Notes: a model not told the origin generated them from the sequence alone. Counted from the first letter of the stretch, positions 1-6,665 are shown. The stretch: DNA of 8,963 bases from Candidatus Rokuibacteriota bacterium (GCA_003220195.1 QHRT01000216.1:1-8963), one strand, 5' to 3'. Translations and numbers: made by a program.

Positions 1-1212
1 GGTGGCGCCGGCCTCAGCGTGCCCCGGCCTCTTCGCGCGCAGGCGAAAACCGTCAAGGTCGGAGCGATCTATCCGGTGACCGGGCCGCTCGCCGAGGTGG
101 GCCAGCTGCAGCGGACCGCCGCGCAGATCGCCGTCGACACGATCAACGCGGCCGGCGGCATCAAGGGAATGGGCGGCGCCAGGCTCGAGCTCGTGACCGG
201 CGACACCGAGAGCAAGCCCGAGGTCGCGCGGTCGGTCACCGAGCGCGTCATCAACGACGGCGCGGTCATGATCATGGGCGGCTTTCACTCCGGTCACATC
301 ATGGCGATGGTGCCGGTGGCGCAGCAGCGCCACGTGCCGTTCATCATCGACGTCGGCGCCAGCGACGCGATCACCCAGAACGTCGCGCAGTCGGTCAAGG
401 AGGGGAAGCAGAAGACGCAGTACGTCTATCGCATCTTCCCGTCGACGACGACGTTCGGGACCCGGGCCGTGCAGAACATGCTGGCCGTCTTCCAGGAGAC
501 GAAGGCGTCGGCGAAGCGCATCGTGGTGCTCTACACGAACGACGCGTTCGGCAAGCCGCAGGCGGAGTCGTTCGTGAAGGCCCTCGGCGCCGCCAACGCC
601 GGCTTCGAGGTCCTCGAATCGATTCCCTATCCCGAGGACGCGAAGGATCTCTCCACCGAGGTCTCGCGCGTCAAGGCGCTCAAGCCCGACATCCTCTCGC
701 CGATCACACGGCCGGCGACCGCGGTCTTGCTGTTCCCGGAGCTGGCGCGACAGCGCGTGGAGCTCCGGGGCGTCATCAGCCCTGGCGCGCCGGGGATGAC
801 GCAGCCGCGACAGCTCGAGATTCTCAAAGAGCACCTGGAATACGTGATGGCCAGCGTGCCGTGGCCGAACGTCAAGAGTGCCCGGACGCACAAGGTGGCC
901 GAGGAGTTCATGAAGCGCACCGGCGGCAAGGGCATGGACGAGACGAGCTACAGCTACGACGGCATCCAGGTGATCGCCGACGTGCTGGACCGCGCGAAGT
1001 CGACCGACCCCGAGCAGCTGGTCGACGCGATCAAGAAGACCAGCTTCGCCGATCCGATCATGCTCGCGGCCGGCCCGATCCGGTTCAACGAGGGCGGCGA
1101 GAACGTCGCGGCGACCACCGCGATGGTGCAAATTCTCAAAAATAAGCCGCTGGTCGTCTGGCCGAAGGAGTCGGCGCAGGCCTCTCCGGTCTTTCCGCGC
1201 CCGAAAGTCTAG
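1..1212 (+). CDS. ABC transporter substrate-binding protein, LivK/HAAT type (5' partial)
   Basis: Periplasmic ligand-binding component of a branched-chain-amino-acid-type importer, family Peripla_BP_6 (type I fold). The frame is open from base 1. The GTG at 19 lies inside an export signal: the codons before it read GGAGLS, and the signal ends LRAQA with a likely cleavage after the alanine at 43-45, so the true start is upstream of the window. The mature protein begins KTVKVGAIYPVTGPLAEVG, the usual first strand and ligand loop. Later come GGFHSGH, VVLYTNDAFGK, a hinge region around SPGAPGM, SYSYDGIQVIADVL and a C-terminus with PVFPRP, all typical of the family and apparently complete. It heads the importer operon and is followed at once by livH. 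The ligand cannot be read from the sequence; this family binds branched amino acids, amides, urea and aromatic acids in different members. TAG stop at 1210-1212. Confidence 0.9.
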   Translation, partial: GGAGLSVPRPLRAQAKTVKVGAIYPVTGPLAEVGQLQRTAAQIAVDTINAAGGIKGMGGARLELVTGDTESKPEVARSVTERVINDGAVMIMGGFHSGHIMAMVPVAQQRHVPFIIDVGASDAITQNVAQSVKEGKQKTQYVYRIFPSTTTFGTRAVQNMLAVFQETKASAKRIVVLYTNDAFGKPQAESFVKALGAANAGFEVLESIPYPEDAKDLSTEVSRVKALKPDILSPITRPATAVLLFPELARQRVELRGVISPGAPGMTQPRQLEILKEHLEYVMASVPWPNVKSARTHKVAEEFMKRTGGKGMDETSYSYDGIQVIADVLDRAKSTDPEQLVDAIKKTSFADPIMLAAGPIRFNEGGENVAATTAMVQILKNKPLVVWPKESAQASPVFPRPKV

Positions 1213-1213
1213 G
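1210..1213 (+). promoter_or_regulatory. Weak Shine-Dalgarno-like TAGG before the proposed CTG start of livH
   Basis: TAGG overlaps the stop codon of the upstream gene and lies 5 bases before CTG 1219. It is the only SD-like element close to the full-length N-terminus of livH. It is only four bases long, so it supports a coupled re-initiation start weakly. Confidence 0.25.
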
Positions 1214-1218
1214 CCTTT

Positions 1219-2091
1219 CTGGACCCGACGCTCGTCGCCCAGGCGCTGCTGAACGGCCTTCTGTTCGGCGGCGTCTACAGCCTGATGGCGGTGGGCCTGT
1301 CGCTGATCTTCGGCGTCATGCGTGTCGTCAACTTCGCCCACGGCGACATGATGGTCTGGGGCATGTACCTCGCCCTCGTCCTCTCGGAGCGCGCGCGGCT
1401 CGACCCGTACGTGAGCTTCGTCGTGTGCGCCGCCGTGCTCTTCCTTCTGGGCGCGCTCGTGCAGCGGACGCTCGTCGACCGGATCCTGGATGCGCCGCAC
1501 GAGATGCAGATCTTGTTGATGCTCGGCGTCGCGCTCGTCCTCGAGAACCTGGCGCTGATGGTCTTCGGTCCCGATCCCCAGCGCGTCAGCTCGTCGCTCT
1601 CCGCGGCCACCATCTGGATCGGCCCGCTCTTCGTCGACGTGGCGCGTCTCACCACGTTTGCCCTGGCGATCGTGCTGACGCTGGCGGTCTACCTGTTCCT
1701 GTTCCGGACTCGACTCGGCCGGATGATTCGCGCCGCGGCCGACAACACCTACGGCGCGCTCGTGATCGGCACCGACGTGCGGCGCGTCTACCTGATGGCC
1801 TTCGGCATCGGCGCTGCGTGCGTCGGCGCCGCCGGCGCGCTCGTGTCCGGGTTCCTGCCGTTCCAGCCGGCCGCCGGACTCTCGGCCTCCGTGACGTCGT
1901 TCAACATCGTCATCATCGGCGGCATGGGCAGCCTGATCGGTGCGTTCGTCGGCGGCCTGCTGGTGTCCGTCGCCGAGTCGCTCGGAGCGGTGTTCCTGTC
2001 CCCGTCGCTGAAGGAGCTCGTGAGCTTCTCGCTGCTGGTCGTGATCTTGTTGTTCAGGCCGGCCGGGCTCTTCGGCCGGCGCGCGACGTGA
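1219..2091 (+). CDS. livH: Branched-chain amino acid ABC transporter permease LivH, start codon uncertain
   Basis: Inner-membrane permease of the importer, partner of LivM. The hallmark VVNFAHGDMM follows a first hydrophobic helix, then several membrane segments and a cytoplasmic coupling loop with DVRRVYLMAFGIG near the C-terminal third, ending FRPAGLFGRR. The first ATG in frame (1285) would remove the N-terminal residues LDPTLVAQALLNGLLFGGVY, which match how family members begin and form the first half of TM1. Extending upstream gives no ATG, GTG or TTG before the TAG of the preceding gene at 1210-1212, which is in the same frame. I therefore place the start at CTG 1219 (290 aa, normal family length), behind a weak TAGG at 1210-1213. 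A lost ATG through deletion or assembly error is equally possible. The product call is strong; the start is not. Confidence 0.85.
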   Translation: MDPTLVAQALLNGLLFGGVYSLMAVGLSLIFGVMRVVNFAHGDMMVWGMYLALVLSERARLDPYVSFVVCAAVLFLLGALVQRTLVDRILDAPHEMQILLMLGVALVLENLALMVFGPDPQRVSSSLSAATIWIGPLFVDVARLTTFALAIVLTLAVYLFLFRTRLGRMIRAAADNTYGALVIGTDVRRVYLMAFGIGAACVGAAGALVSGFLPFQPAAGLSASVTSFNIVIIGGMGSLIGAFVGGLLVSVAESLGAVFLSPSLKELVSFSLLVVILLFRPAGLFGRRAT

Positions 2092-2133
2092 TCGGGCGCG
2101 AAAGCGCGTGGCGTCGGAGCTGGTGATCCCACG

Positions 2134-2361
2134 ATGAGATGGGCGGCGCTCGCGGCGGTGGCGGTGCTGCTGGTGCTGCCCGCCGGGCTCAGCTCGTATG
2201 CGACGACCTTGTTCGTGCTGATCTTCTTCTACGCGTTTCTGGGGCAGGCATGGAACATCGTCAGCGGCTACGCGGGACAGCTGTCGATCGGCCACGCGGC
2301 CTTCCTCGGCGTTGGCGGCTACACGGCCGAGATCCTGGCGCGTGACCCCTCGGCGCGGTGA
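2134..2361 (+). CDS. livM: LivM permease, N-terminal fragment (frame-disrupted livM)
   Basis: First 75 codons of the second permease. After an N-terminal hydrophobic helix it carries the LivM hallmark GYAGQLSIGHAAF (residues 45-57) followed by GGYT, then stops at TGA 2359-2361 after ILARDPSAR. The rest of LivM continues in another frame from 2358. Family members have about 35 residues between GGYT and the next conserved block (FRF.LRG.YFALL), including a membrane helix; reading straight across here gives only about 17. So this is not a simple one-base slip: roughly 18-20 residues are missing, and the frame change requires a loss of 3n+1 bases. The start ATG 2134 is supported by GGTGA at 2122-2126, 7 bases upstream. 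The gene is either a pseudogene or an assembly-damaged intact gene. Confidence 0.8.
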   Translation: MRWAALAAVAVLLVLPAGLSSYATTLFVLIFFYAFLGQAWNIVSGYAGQLSIGHAAFLGVGGYTAEILARDPSAR

Positions 2362-3053
2362 TCGGGTATCTCGGCTTCCGGTTCGAGCTGCGCGGGTTCT
2401 ACTTCGCGCTGCTCACGGTCGCGTTCGCGGAGATCGCGCGCATCGTCGCCGCCAACGTGGAAAGGACCGGGGGCGCGCCCGGCCTCTACATCACGTTCAC
2501 GGGGGATCCGCGTGACTTCCAGTTCGCGAGCAACCGGCCCCACTACTACGTCGCGCTCGCGTTGATGCTGCTCGCGACGGCGATCGCCGCGGCGATCGAA
2601 CGGCGGCGGTTCGGCGTCTACCTGACGGCGATCAAGGACGACGAGGCGGCCAGCGAGGCGCTCGGCGTGCCGAGCTTCAAGTACAAGATGCTGGCGATCG
2701 TGGTGTCGGCCTTTCTCACCGGGATGGGCGGCACGTTCTACGCCTTCTTCTTCCTCTCGCTCCAGCCGAACACGGTCTTCGGCATCCCGTTCTCGGTCGA
2801 CATCACGCTGCGGGCGATCGTCGGCGGCTCGGGCACGCTGCTCGGTCCGATCCTCGGCTCCTTCCTCCTGACGCCGCTGGCCGAGCTGTCGCGCACGTAC
2901 TTCGCGACCGGACGATGGACCGGCGCGCACCTGATCGTGTACGGCCTGCTCCTGATCGTGGTCGTGCTCTTCCTGCCGCAGGGGGTGTATCCGTTCCTCC
3001 GGCGGCGGCTCCGCGCGGTCACCCGGAGCGAGCGCGGCGCGATGGGGAGCTGA
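2358..3053 (+). CDS. livM: LivM permease, C-terminal fragment (frame-disrupted livM)
   Basis: The remaining 231 codons of LivM, opening with the conserved IGYLGFRFELRGFYFALLT block. It then has the cytoplasmic coupling loop IKDDEAASEALGV (about residues 92-104), the helix with SAFLTGMGGTFYAFF, the segment GGSGTLLGPILGSFLLTPLAE and the C-terminal LFLPQGVYP typical of LivM. A GTG at 2358 overlaps the TGA of the upstream fragment as GTGA, so coupled re-initiation is conceivable. The product would begin in the middle of the normal protein without its first helices, so I read this as the back half of one broken livM, not a separate gene. The stop at 3051-3053 lies 3 bases before livG. Confidence 0.8.
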   Translation: MIGYLGFRFELRGFYFALLTVAFAEIARIVAANVERTGGAPGLYITFTGDPRDFQFASNRPHYYVALALMLLATAIAAAIERRRFGVYLTAIKDDEAASEALGVPSFKYKMLAIVVSAFLTGMGGTFYAFFFLSLQPNTVFGIPFSVDITLRAIVGGSGTLLGPILGSFLLTPLAELSRTYFATGRWTGAHLIVYGLLLIVVVLFLPQGVYPFLRRRLRAVTRSERGAMGS

Positions 3054-3056
3054 GCG

Positions 3057-3794
3057 ATGGCCGCGCTGCTCGAGGTGATCGGGCTCGCGAAACAGTTCGG
3101 CGGGGTGCAAGCGGTGAAGGACCTGACGTTCGCGGTCGGGGAGGGCGAGATCGTCGCGCTCATCGGCCCGAACGGCGCCGGGAAGACGACGGCGTTTTCC
3201 CTGATCGCCGGCGCACTCCGTCCCGACGCGGGCCAGATCCGCTTCCGCGGCCGGCCGATCGTGGGGCTGTCCCCGCACGCGATCTGCGCGCTCGGCGTCG
3301 CGCGGACGTTCCAGATCGTGCGTCCGTTTCCCCGGCTCACGGTGCTGAGAAACGTGATGGTGGGGGCGCTGCTCCGGCACCCCGAGGTCCAGGACGCAAC
3401 GGCGCACGCGCGGGCGGTGCTCGACGAGGTCGGTCTGGCGGGCAAACGTGATCAACCGGCCGGTGGTCTCACGCTTGCCGAACGCAAACGGCTCGAGCTG
3501 GCGCGCGCGCTCGCCACCGGGCCCGCGCTGCTGCTGCTGGACGAGGTGATGGCGGGCCTGAATGCGACGGAGATCGAGCGGCTGATCGAGCTGATCCGCG
3601 CGATCAACCGTCGCGGTGTGACCGTGCTCCTGATCGAGCACGTCATGCGAGCGGTGATGACGGTCTCCGGACGCGTCGTCGTTCTGAGCGGCGGCCAGCT
3701 GATCGCCGAAGGCCCGCCGTCGCGCGTCGCGAACGATCCCGTCGTGATCGAAGCGTATCTCGGCGAGCCGGACTCCGGGGACATCGCGCGATGA
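3057..3794 (+). CDS. livG: Branched-chain amino acid ABC transporter ATP-binding protein LivG
   Basis: Cytoplasmic ATPase that powers the importer together with LivF; 245 aa, normal length. Visible motifs: Walker A GPNGAGKTT (residues 37-45), Q-loop Gln86 in ARTFQIVRPF, Walker B LLLLDE ending at Asp162-Glu163, LivG-type continuation VMAGLN, and H-loop His195 in LLIEHVM. The ABC signature is a variant: the usual LSYGQ is replaced by LTLAE (residues 138-142) in LTLAERKRLELARAL. I recall such signatures in one branch of LivG-like proteins, so it is probably still functional. GGGGAG at 3044-3049, 7 bases before ATG 3057, supports the start. Its stop overlaps the livF start as ATGA at 3791-3794. 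Confidence 0.92.
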   Translation: MAALLEVIGLAKQFGGVQAVKDLTFAVGEGEIVALIGPNGAGKTTAFSLIAGALRPDAGQIRFRGRPIVGLSPHAICALGVARTFQIVRPFPRLTVLRNVMVGALLRHPEVQDATAHARAVLDEVGLAGKRDQPAGGLTLAERKRLELARALATGPALLLLDEVMAGLNATEIERLIELIRAINRRGVTVLLIEHVMRAVMTVSGRVVVLSGGQLIAEGPPSRVANDPVVIEAYLGEPDSGDIAR

Positions 3795-4528
3795 GCGAGT
3801 CGTCGGCGGGTTCGTCTCCGGTGTTACTGAAGGTCGATCACATCGCGGTCGCCTACGGCGATCTCGTCGCGGTGAGCGACGTGAGCCTCGAGGTCCGGCG
3901 CGGCGAGCTCATCGCGCTGATCGGCTCGAACGGCGCGGGGAAGACGACGACGTTGCGGGCGATCTCCGGCCTGCTCCCTCTCGGCGCGGGACGCATCGAG
4001 CTCGGCGGAGAGGCGATCCACGGGCTGCCGCCGTCGAAGATCGTCGCGCGCGGGATCGCGCACGTGCCCGAGGGCCGGCAGCTCTTTCCGACGCTCACCG
4101 TGCTGGAGAACCTCGAGCTCGGCGCCACGGTGAGCGGACACACGCGAGGAAACGCCGAGACGCTCGACTGGGTGTTTCGTCTCTTCCCGCGTCTGCGCGA
4201 GCGTCACCGCCAGCTGGCCGGAACGCTGTCGGGCGGCGAGCAACAGATGTGCGCCATCGGTCGCGCGCTCATGGCGCGCCCGACGCTCCTGATGCTGGAC
4301 GAGCCGTCGCTCGGTCTCGCGCCCGTGGTGGTCCGATCGATCTTCGAGAACCTCGTGGAGATCAACCGGGCCGGGACGACGGTCTTGCTGGTCGAGCAGA
4401 ACGTGCTCCGCGCGCTCGGCCTCTGTCACCGCGCGTACGTCATCGAAAACGGCCGCATCGCGCTGGAAGGGCCGCGCGACGCGCTCGCGCAGAACCCGCA
4501 CGTGAAGCAGGCGTACTTGGGAATGTAG
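3791..4528 (+). CDS. livF: Branched-chain amino acid ABC transporter ATP-binding protein LivF
   Basis: Second ATPase of the importer, 245 aa. Motifs: Walker A GSNGAGKTT (residues 45-53), the LivF hallmark VPEGRQLFPTLTVLENL (about 92-108), canonical signature LSGGEQQM (146-153), Walker B LLMLDEPSLGLAP with Asp170-Glu171, and LLVEQNV, where Gln203 takes the usual H-loop position as is normal in LivF. The ATG shares four bases with the livG stop (ATGA), implying translational coupling. It is the last gene of the importer operon: the next gene lies on the opposite strand and converges. All key residues are intact, unlike the permease genes upstream. Confidence 0.94.
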   Translation: MSESSAGSSPVLLKVDHIAVAYGDLVAVSDVSLEVRRGELIALIGSNGAGKTTTLRAISGLLPLGAGRIELGGEAIHGLPPSKIVARGIAHVPEGRQLFPTLTVLENLELGATVSGHTRGNAETLDWVFRLFPRLRERHRQLAGTLSGGEQQMCAIGRALMARPTLLMLDEPSLGLAPVVVRSIFENLVEINRAGTTVLLVEQNVLRALGLCHRAYVIENGRIALEGPRDALAQNPHVKQAYLGM

Positions 4529-4541
4529 CTTTCTCGGAAGG

Positions 4542-4558
4542 GGGCTTCGCCCGAGCCC
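4542..4558. terminator. Candidate short hairpin between convergent genes
   Basis: GGGCT (4542-4546) can pair with AGCCC (4554-4558) around a 7-base loop in the 48-bp gap between the livF stop and the convergent MBL gene stop. There is no T-tract on either side, and a nested GGGC/GCCC alternative exists. The position suits a bidirectional terminator, but the stem is short for such GC-rich DNA. Confidence 0.25.
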
Positions 4559-4576
4559 GCGCTCGAAATGTGCGTA

Positions 4577-5485
4577 TTACTGGCGGCGCTTCGGCGGTAA
4601 CGTGTGCCGCTCGAAATGACGTGGCAGGATCACGCGGCTGCGGGGTGAGACCGCCTTCACTTCTTTGATGAAGACTGCCGCTTCCCGGAGACGCGCGTCC
4701 TGATCGGCGCCGTACGGGAACGATTGCTCGTCCCAGTGCGTCGCGAAGACGATGCGGGGCATGCCGAGCGCGCGCATGAGTCGCCTCGTGTAGTCGTAGA
4801 GCTCGAGCCGCTGCCGGGCCGCCGCGATCATCGCAACGTCCGGACGCAGCCCCGACACCTCGCGCTCGATGTAGTTCATCGAACCGAACCAGAGAATCTG
4901 ATAGCCGCGGAGGCGAAGCAGGTACGCGAGCGTGCCGCCTTCCACGTCGTCGCCGAGCCTCCGCGGACCGCGGAAGTCGCGCGGGACCACGCGGGAGTCG
5001 AAGAAGTGCTTGCCGTTCAGCGCCGAGTGGAGGCTCGGGATGACCTTCACCGAGAACCATCCGAAGTCGTAATCTTCGCCGCCGCGCACGCTGAGCAGTT
5101 GCGCCTCCGGCACGCCGCCGGCCCGGGCCAGGTTCGTCGTGCTCTCGGTGCCGATCACCGTCGCGCCGGTCTTGCGCGCGATGTACGGCATGTCGAGCGT
5201 GTGGTTGAAGTGCGAGTGTGAGTGCAGGATCACGTCGGCGCGCGTGACGTGCGCATCCACCGCCTCGGTGTCGGATACGAGCTCGTCGTCCGGTCCGAAC
5301 ACCCGCCTGACGTCGCCGGGCACCGACGGCGTCGTGTACGTGCCGAACTGGCCGGTGATGCGGAGCCGCGACAGGTACGGATCCAGGAGGATCACGTGCT
5401 CGCCGTCCGTGATCACCCAGCCGGCCGCGCCGAGATGGGTGAGCGTGAGCGCCGCGCGGCGAGCGGCGCGCGGGCGAGCGCTCAC
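4577..5485 (-). CDS. MBL-fold metallo-hydrolase-like protein with altered metal motif
   Basis: A 302-aa protein of the metallo-beta-lactamase superfamily, closest in style to UlaG-like or other uncharacterised MBL proteins. The N-terminal LTHLGAAGWVIT and ILLDPYL match the first strands of the fold. The metal motif reads HSHFNH (residues 90-95), where HxHxDH is expected, so the site-2 aspartate is Asn94 (codon AAC). His153 in PSLHSA fits the next metal position. The place where MBL enzymes carry a bridging aspartate (GD) reads FGSMNY (Ser201). Late in the protein FATHWDEQ offers a further histidine. Substrate unknown. It starts at GTG 5485, only 6 bases after the MaoC-like gene's stop, so it is the distal gene of a three-gene operon. 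The SD is weak (TAGG overlapping that stop), suggesting coupled translation. No signal peptide is evident. Confidence 0.82.
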   Translation of the reverse strand: MSARPRAARRAALTLTHLGAAGWVITDGEHVILLDPYLSRLRITGQFGTYTTPSVPGDVRRVFGPDDELVSDTEAVDAHVTRADVILHSHSHFNHTLDMPYIARKTGATVIGTESTTNLARAGGVPEAQLLSVRGGEDYDFGWFSVKVIPSLHSALNGKHFFDSRVVPRDFRGPRRLGDDVEGGTLAYLLRLRGYQILWFGSMNYIEREVSGLRPDVAMIAAARQRLELYDYTRRLMRALGMPRIVFATHWDEQSFPYGADQDARLREAAVFIKEVKAVSPRSRVILPRHFERHTLPPKRRQ

Positions 5486-5491
5486 CGGCGC

Positions 5492-5956
5492 CTACGCGTA
5501 CTGCACTCCCATCGTCTGCGCGACCAGCACCGGGCGCTCCGCTCCTTCGAGCTCCACGGTCATGTCGGAGGTGACGCGCACGCCGCCCTTCTCGAGCTCC
5601 TCGACGTTGGCGATCCGCTGGCGCAGGCGGATCCGCGAGCCCGCGGGCACGACGCCGGTGTAGCGGACGCGGTTGGAGCCATAGTTGAGCCCGCGCTTGC
5701 GATTGGTGACCTTCAACAGCGTCGACGCCATGCGCGGGACGAGAGAGAGCGTGAGCAGGCCGTGCGCGATGGTCTTGGCGCCCGGCATCTCTCGTTTCGC
5801 GCGCTCGACGTCGACGTGGATCCACTGGTGATCGCCGGTCGCGTCCGCGAACTTGTCGATCATCGCCTGGTCGACGGTCATCCACTCCGACGGGCCGAGC
5901 TCCTTGCCGATGTGCAGCAGCAGATCTTTCGGGTACTCCACGGTGAGGGTCGTCAT
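5492..5956 (-). CDS. MaoC/NodN-like hotdog-fold dehydratase family protein
   Basis: A 154-aa single-hotdog protein of the MaoC-like (R-specific enoyl-CoA hydratase) superfamily, most like the NodN branch. The active-site stretch is FADATGDHQWIHVD (residues 36-49), with Asp42 and His47 at the hydratase catalytic positions. It is followed by IAHGLLTLSL (63-72), lining the substrate tunnel, and NYGSNRVRY. Family members hydrate or dehydrate acyl-CoA thioesters; the exact substrate here is unknown. ATG 5956 is supported by AGAGGA at 5965-5970, 8 bases upstream. It sits 19 bases after the cupin gene and 6 bases before the MBL gene in one minus-strand operon. Family assignment is firm; the role in an acyl-CoA pathway is inferred. 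Confidence 0.88.
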   Translation of the reverse strand: MTTLTVEYPKDLLLHIGKELGPSEWMTVDQAMIDKFADATGDHQWIHVDVERAKREMPGAKTIAHGLLTLSLVPRMASTLLKVTNRKRGLNYGSNRVRYTGVVPAGSRIRLRQRIANVEELEKGGVRVTSDMTVELEGAERPVLVAQTMGVQYA

Positions 5957-5975
5957 CGGCGTCGTCCTCTGGGGC

Positions 5976-6536
5976 TCACCGCTGCCCCTGCGCGCGGTCC
6001 GCGACCTTCACCGACTTCGTGTCGGGATCGAACCGGAGCGTCTTCTTCGACTCGACGTCGCCGCCCGTCACCCGGATGAAGAAGGTGTCGTCGCCGTATT
6101 CGATCGAGTGGATGTCGCCGACCGCGAACACCGCGGCGTGGCCGGCCTCGTTCATGAAGTCGCGAGAGACCTCGACCTCGGCGTAATCCGGCTTGCTGCC
6201 ATCGTCGAGCCGCCGCCACCGGCGCATCCGCGTCGGGTTCTTGTAGTTGCCGTAGATCACCCAGCACGGGCCGTGGTCGTGGGGCACCGACTTGCCGCCT
6301 TTCTCGCGGCCGTGCACCAGCACGTGGACGTCGGTTTCCGGGTCGTGGCCGATGGTCGTCCGCTCGGCGTACGGCGGCGGATCCCCGAGGTGCTTCTTCA
6401 AGAGCTCCGGATTCCGGAGCAGCTTCTCGAGATGATCGCGGATCTCGGCGAGCCCCGACGGAACGCCTTTCGTCTTGATGGTGGCGCGGGTATCGGCGAG
6501 GAATTGATCGAGCGTGTAGAAGGTCTCGGTCGTCAT
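5976..6536 (-). CDS. Cupin-fold metal-dependent protein (COG5553 / thiol-dioxygenase-like)
   Basis: A 186-aa protein with a helical N-terminal third and a beta-barrel cupin core. The first cupin motif contains VPHDHGPCWVIYGNY, with His86 and His88; the second contains AVGDIHSIEY, with His143. Together these make a three-histidine iron site like that of cysteine and 3-mercaptopropionate dioxygenases. The sequence resembles the predicted metal-dependent double-stranded beta-helix proteins of COG5553, most of which have no known reaction. The frame is open up to an ATG at 6581, but I choose ATG 6536 because a perfect AGGAGG (6543-6548) sits 6 bases upstream and the extra 15 residues are arginine-rich and look unlike family N-termini. 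It is the first gene of the minus-strand operon. Substrate unknown; oxygenase activity is inferred from the histidine pattern. Confidence 0.78.
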   Translation of the reverse strand: MTTETFYTLDQFLADTRATIKTKGVPSGLAEIRDHLEKLLRNPELLKKHLGDPPPYAERTTIGHDPETDVHVLVHGREKGGKSVPHDHGPCWVIYGNYKNPTRMRRWRRLDDGSKPDYAEVEVSRDFMNEAGHAAVFAVGDIHSIEYGDDTFFIRVTGGDVESKKTLRFDPDTKSVKVADRAQGQR

Positions 6537-6542
6537 CGGCGG

Positions 6543-6548
6543 CCTCCT
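6543..6548 (-). promoter_or_regulatory. Strong Shine-Dalgarno (AGGAGG) fixing the cupin gene start
   Basis: On the minus strand AGGAGG is followed by CCGCCG and ATG (6536-6534). This full-consensus site decides the cupin start against the longer frame from 6581. Confidence 0.8.
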
Positions 6549-6571
6549 GTTTGCTGTGCGGCTCCTGTCGG

Positions 6572-6601
6572 CTTGTAGCATTTCGCCGGCCCGCGTTGCA
6601 A
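6572..6601 (-). promoter_or_regulatory. Candidate sigma70-type promoter for the cupin-MaoC-MBL operon
   Basis: On the minus strand, TTGCAA (6601-6596, 4 of 6 matches to the -35 consensus) is followed after 18 bases by TACAAG (6577-6572, 4 of 6 matches to the -10). An extended-10 TGC lies directly before the -10. It is inside the 129-bp divergent gap and about 36 bases before the cupin ATG. TTGCAA is self-complementary and so could also serve as a -35 for the plus-strand operon, but no convincing plus-strand -10 is seen at the right spacing (only AATCTT or TTACAT). Confidence 0.4.
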
Positions 6602-6665
6602 GCCGTGGCCGAGCGCAAATCTTTACATCGAGGCAGCGCCCGAAGCCTGCCTACCGGCACACCCG

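Noticed and set aside
19..21. GTG as the start of the substrate-binding protein
   Set aside because: The frame is open to base 1, and this GTG falls inside an export signal just before the AQA cleavage site, so the real start is outside the window.
2355..2365. Programmed frameshift or genuine two-gene split in livM (GTGA overlap)
   Set aside because: There is no slippery heptamer, and conserved residues are missing between the pieces, which a frameshift would not restore. The GTGA overlap is probably chance.
2319..3641. Long minus-strand open frame (440 codons) opposite livM/livG
   Set aside because: It is antisense to clear LivM and LivG homology. The translation is dominated by Arg, Glu, Asp and His without domains, typical of the antisense shadow of a GC-rich gene.
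4440..5885. 481-codon minus-strand frame across the MBL and MaoC-like genes
   Set aside because: It runs in a different frame from two genes with clear motifs, RBS and stops; the product is low-complexity and Arg-rich.
6537..6581. 15-residue N-terminal extension of the cupin protein from ATG 6581
   Set aside because: A full AGGAGG lies 6 bases before ATG 6536 and within the extension; the extension is Arg-rich and unlike family N-termini.
6596..6628. Plus-strand promoter for the 2Fe-2S subunit (TTGCAA with AATCTT or TTACAT)
   Set aside because: The -10 match is poor at 16-base spacing, and the better TTACAT is 21 bases away; too weak to list as a feature.
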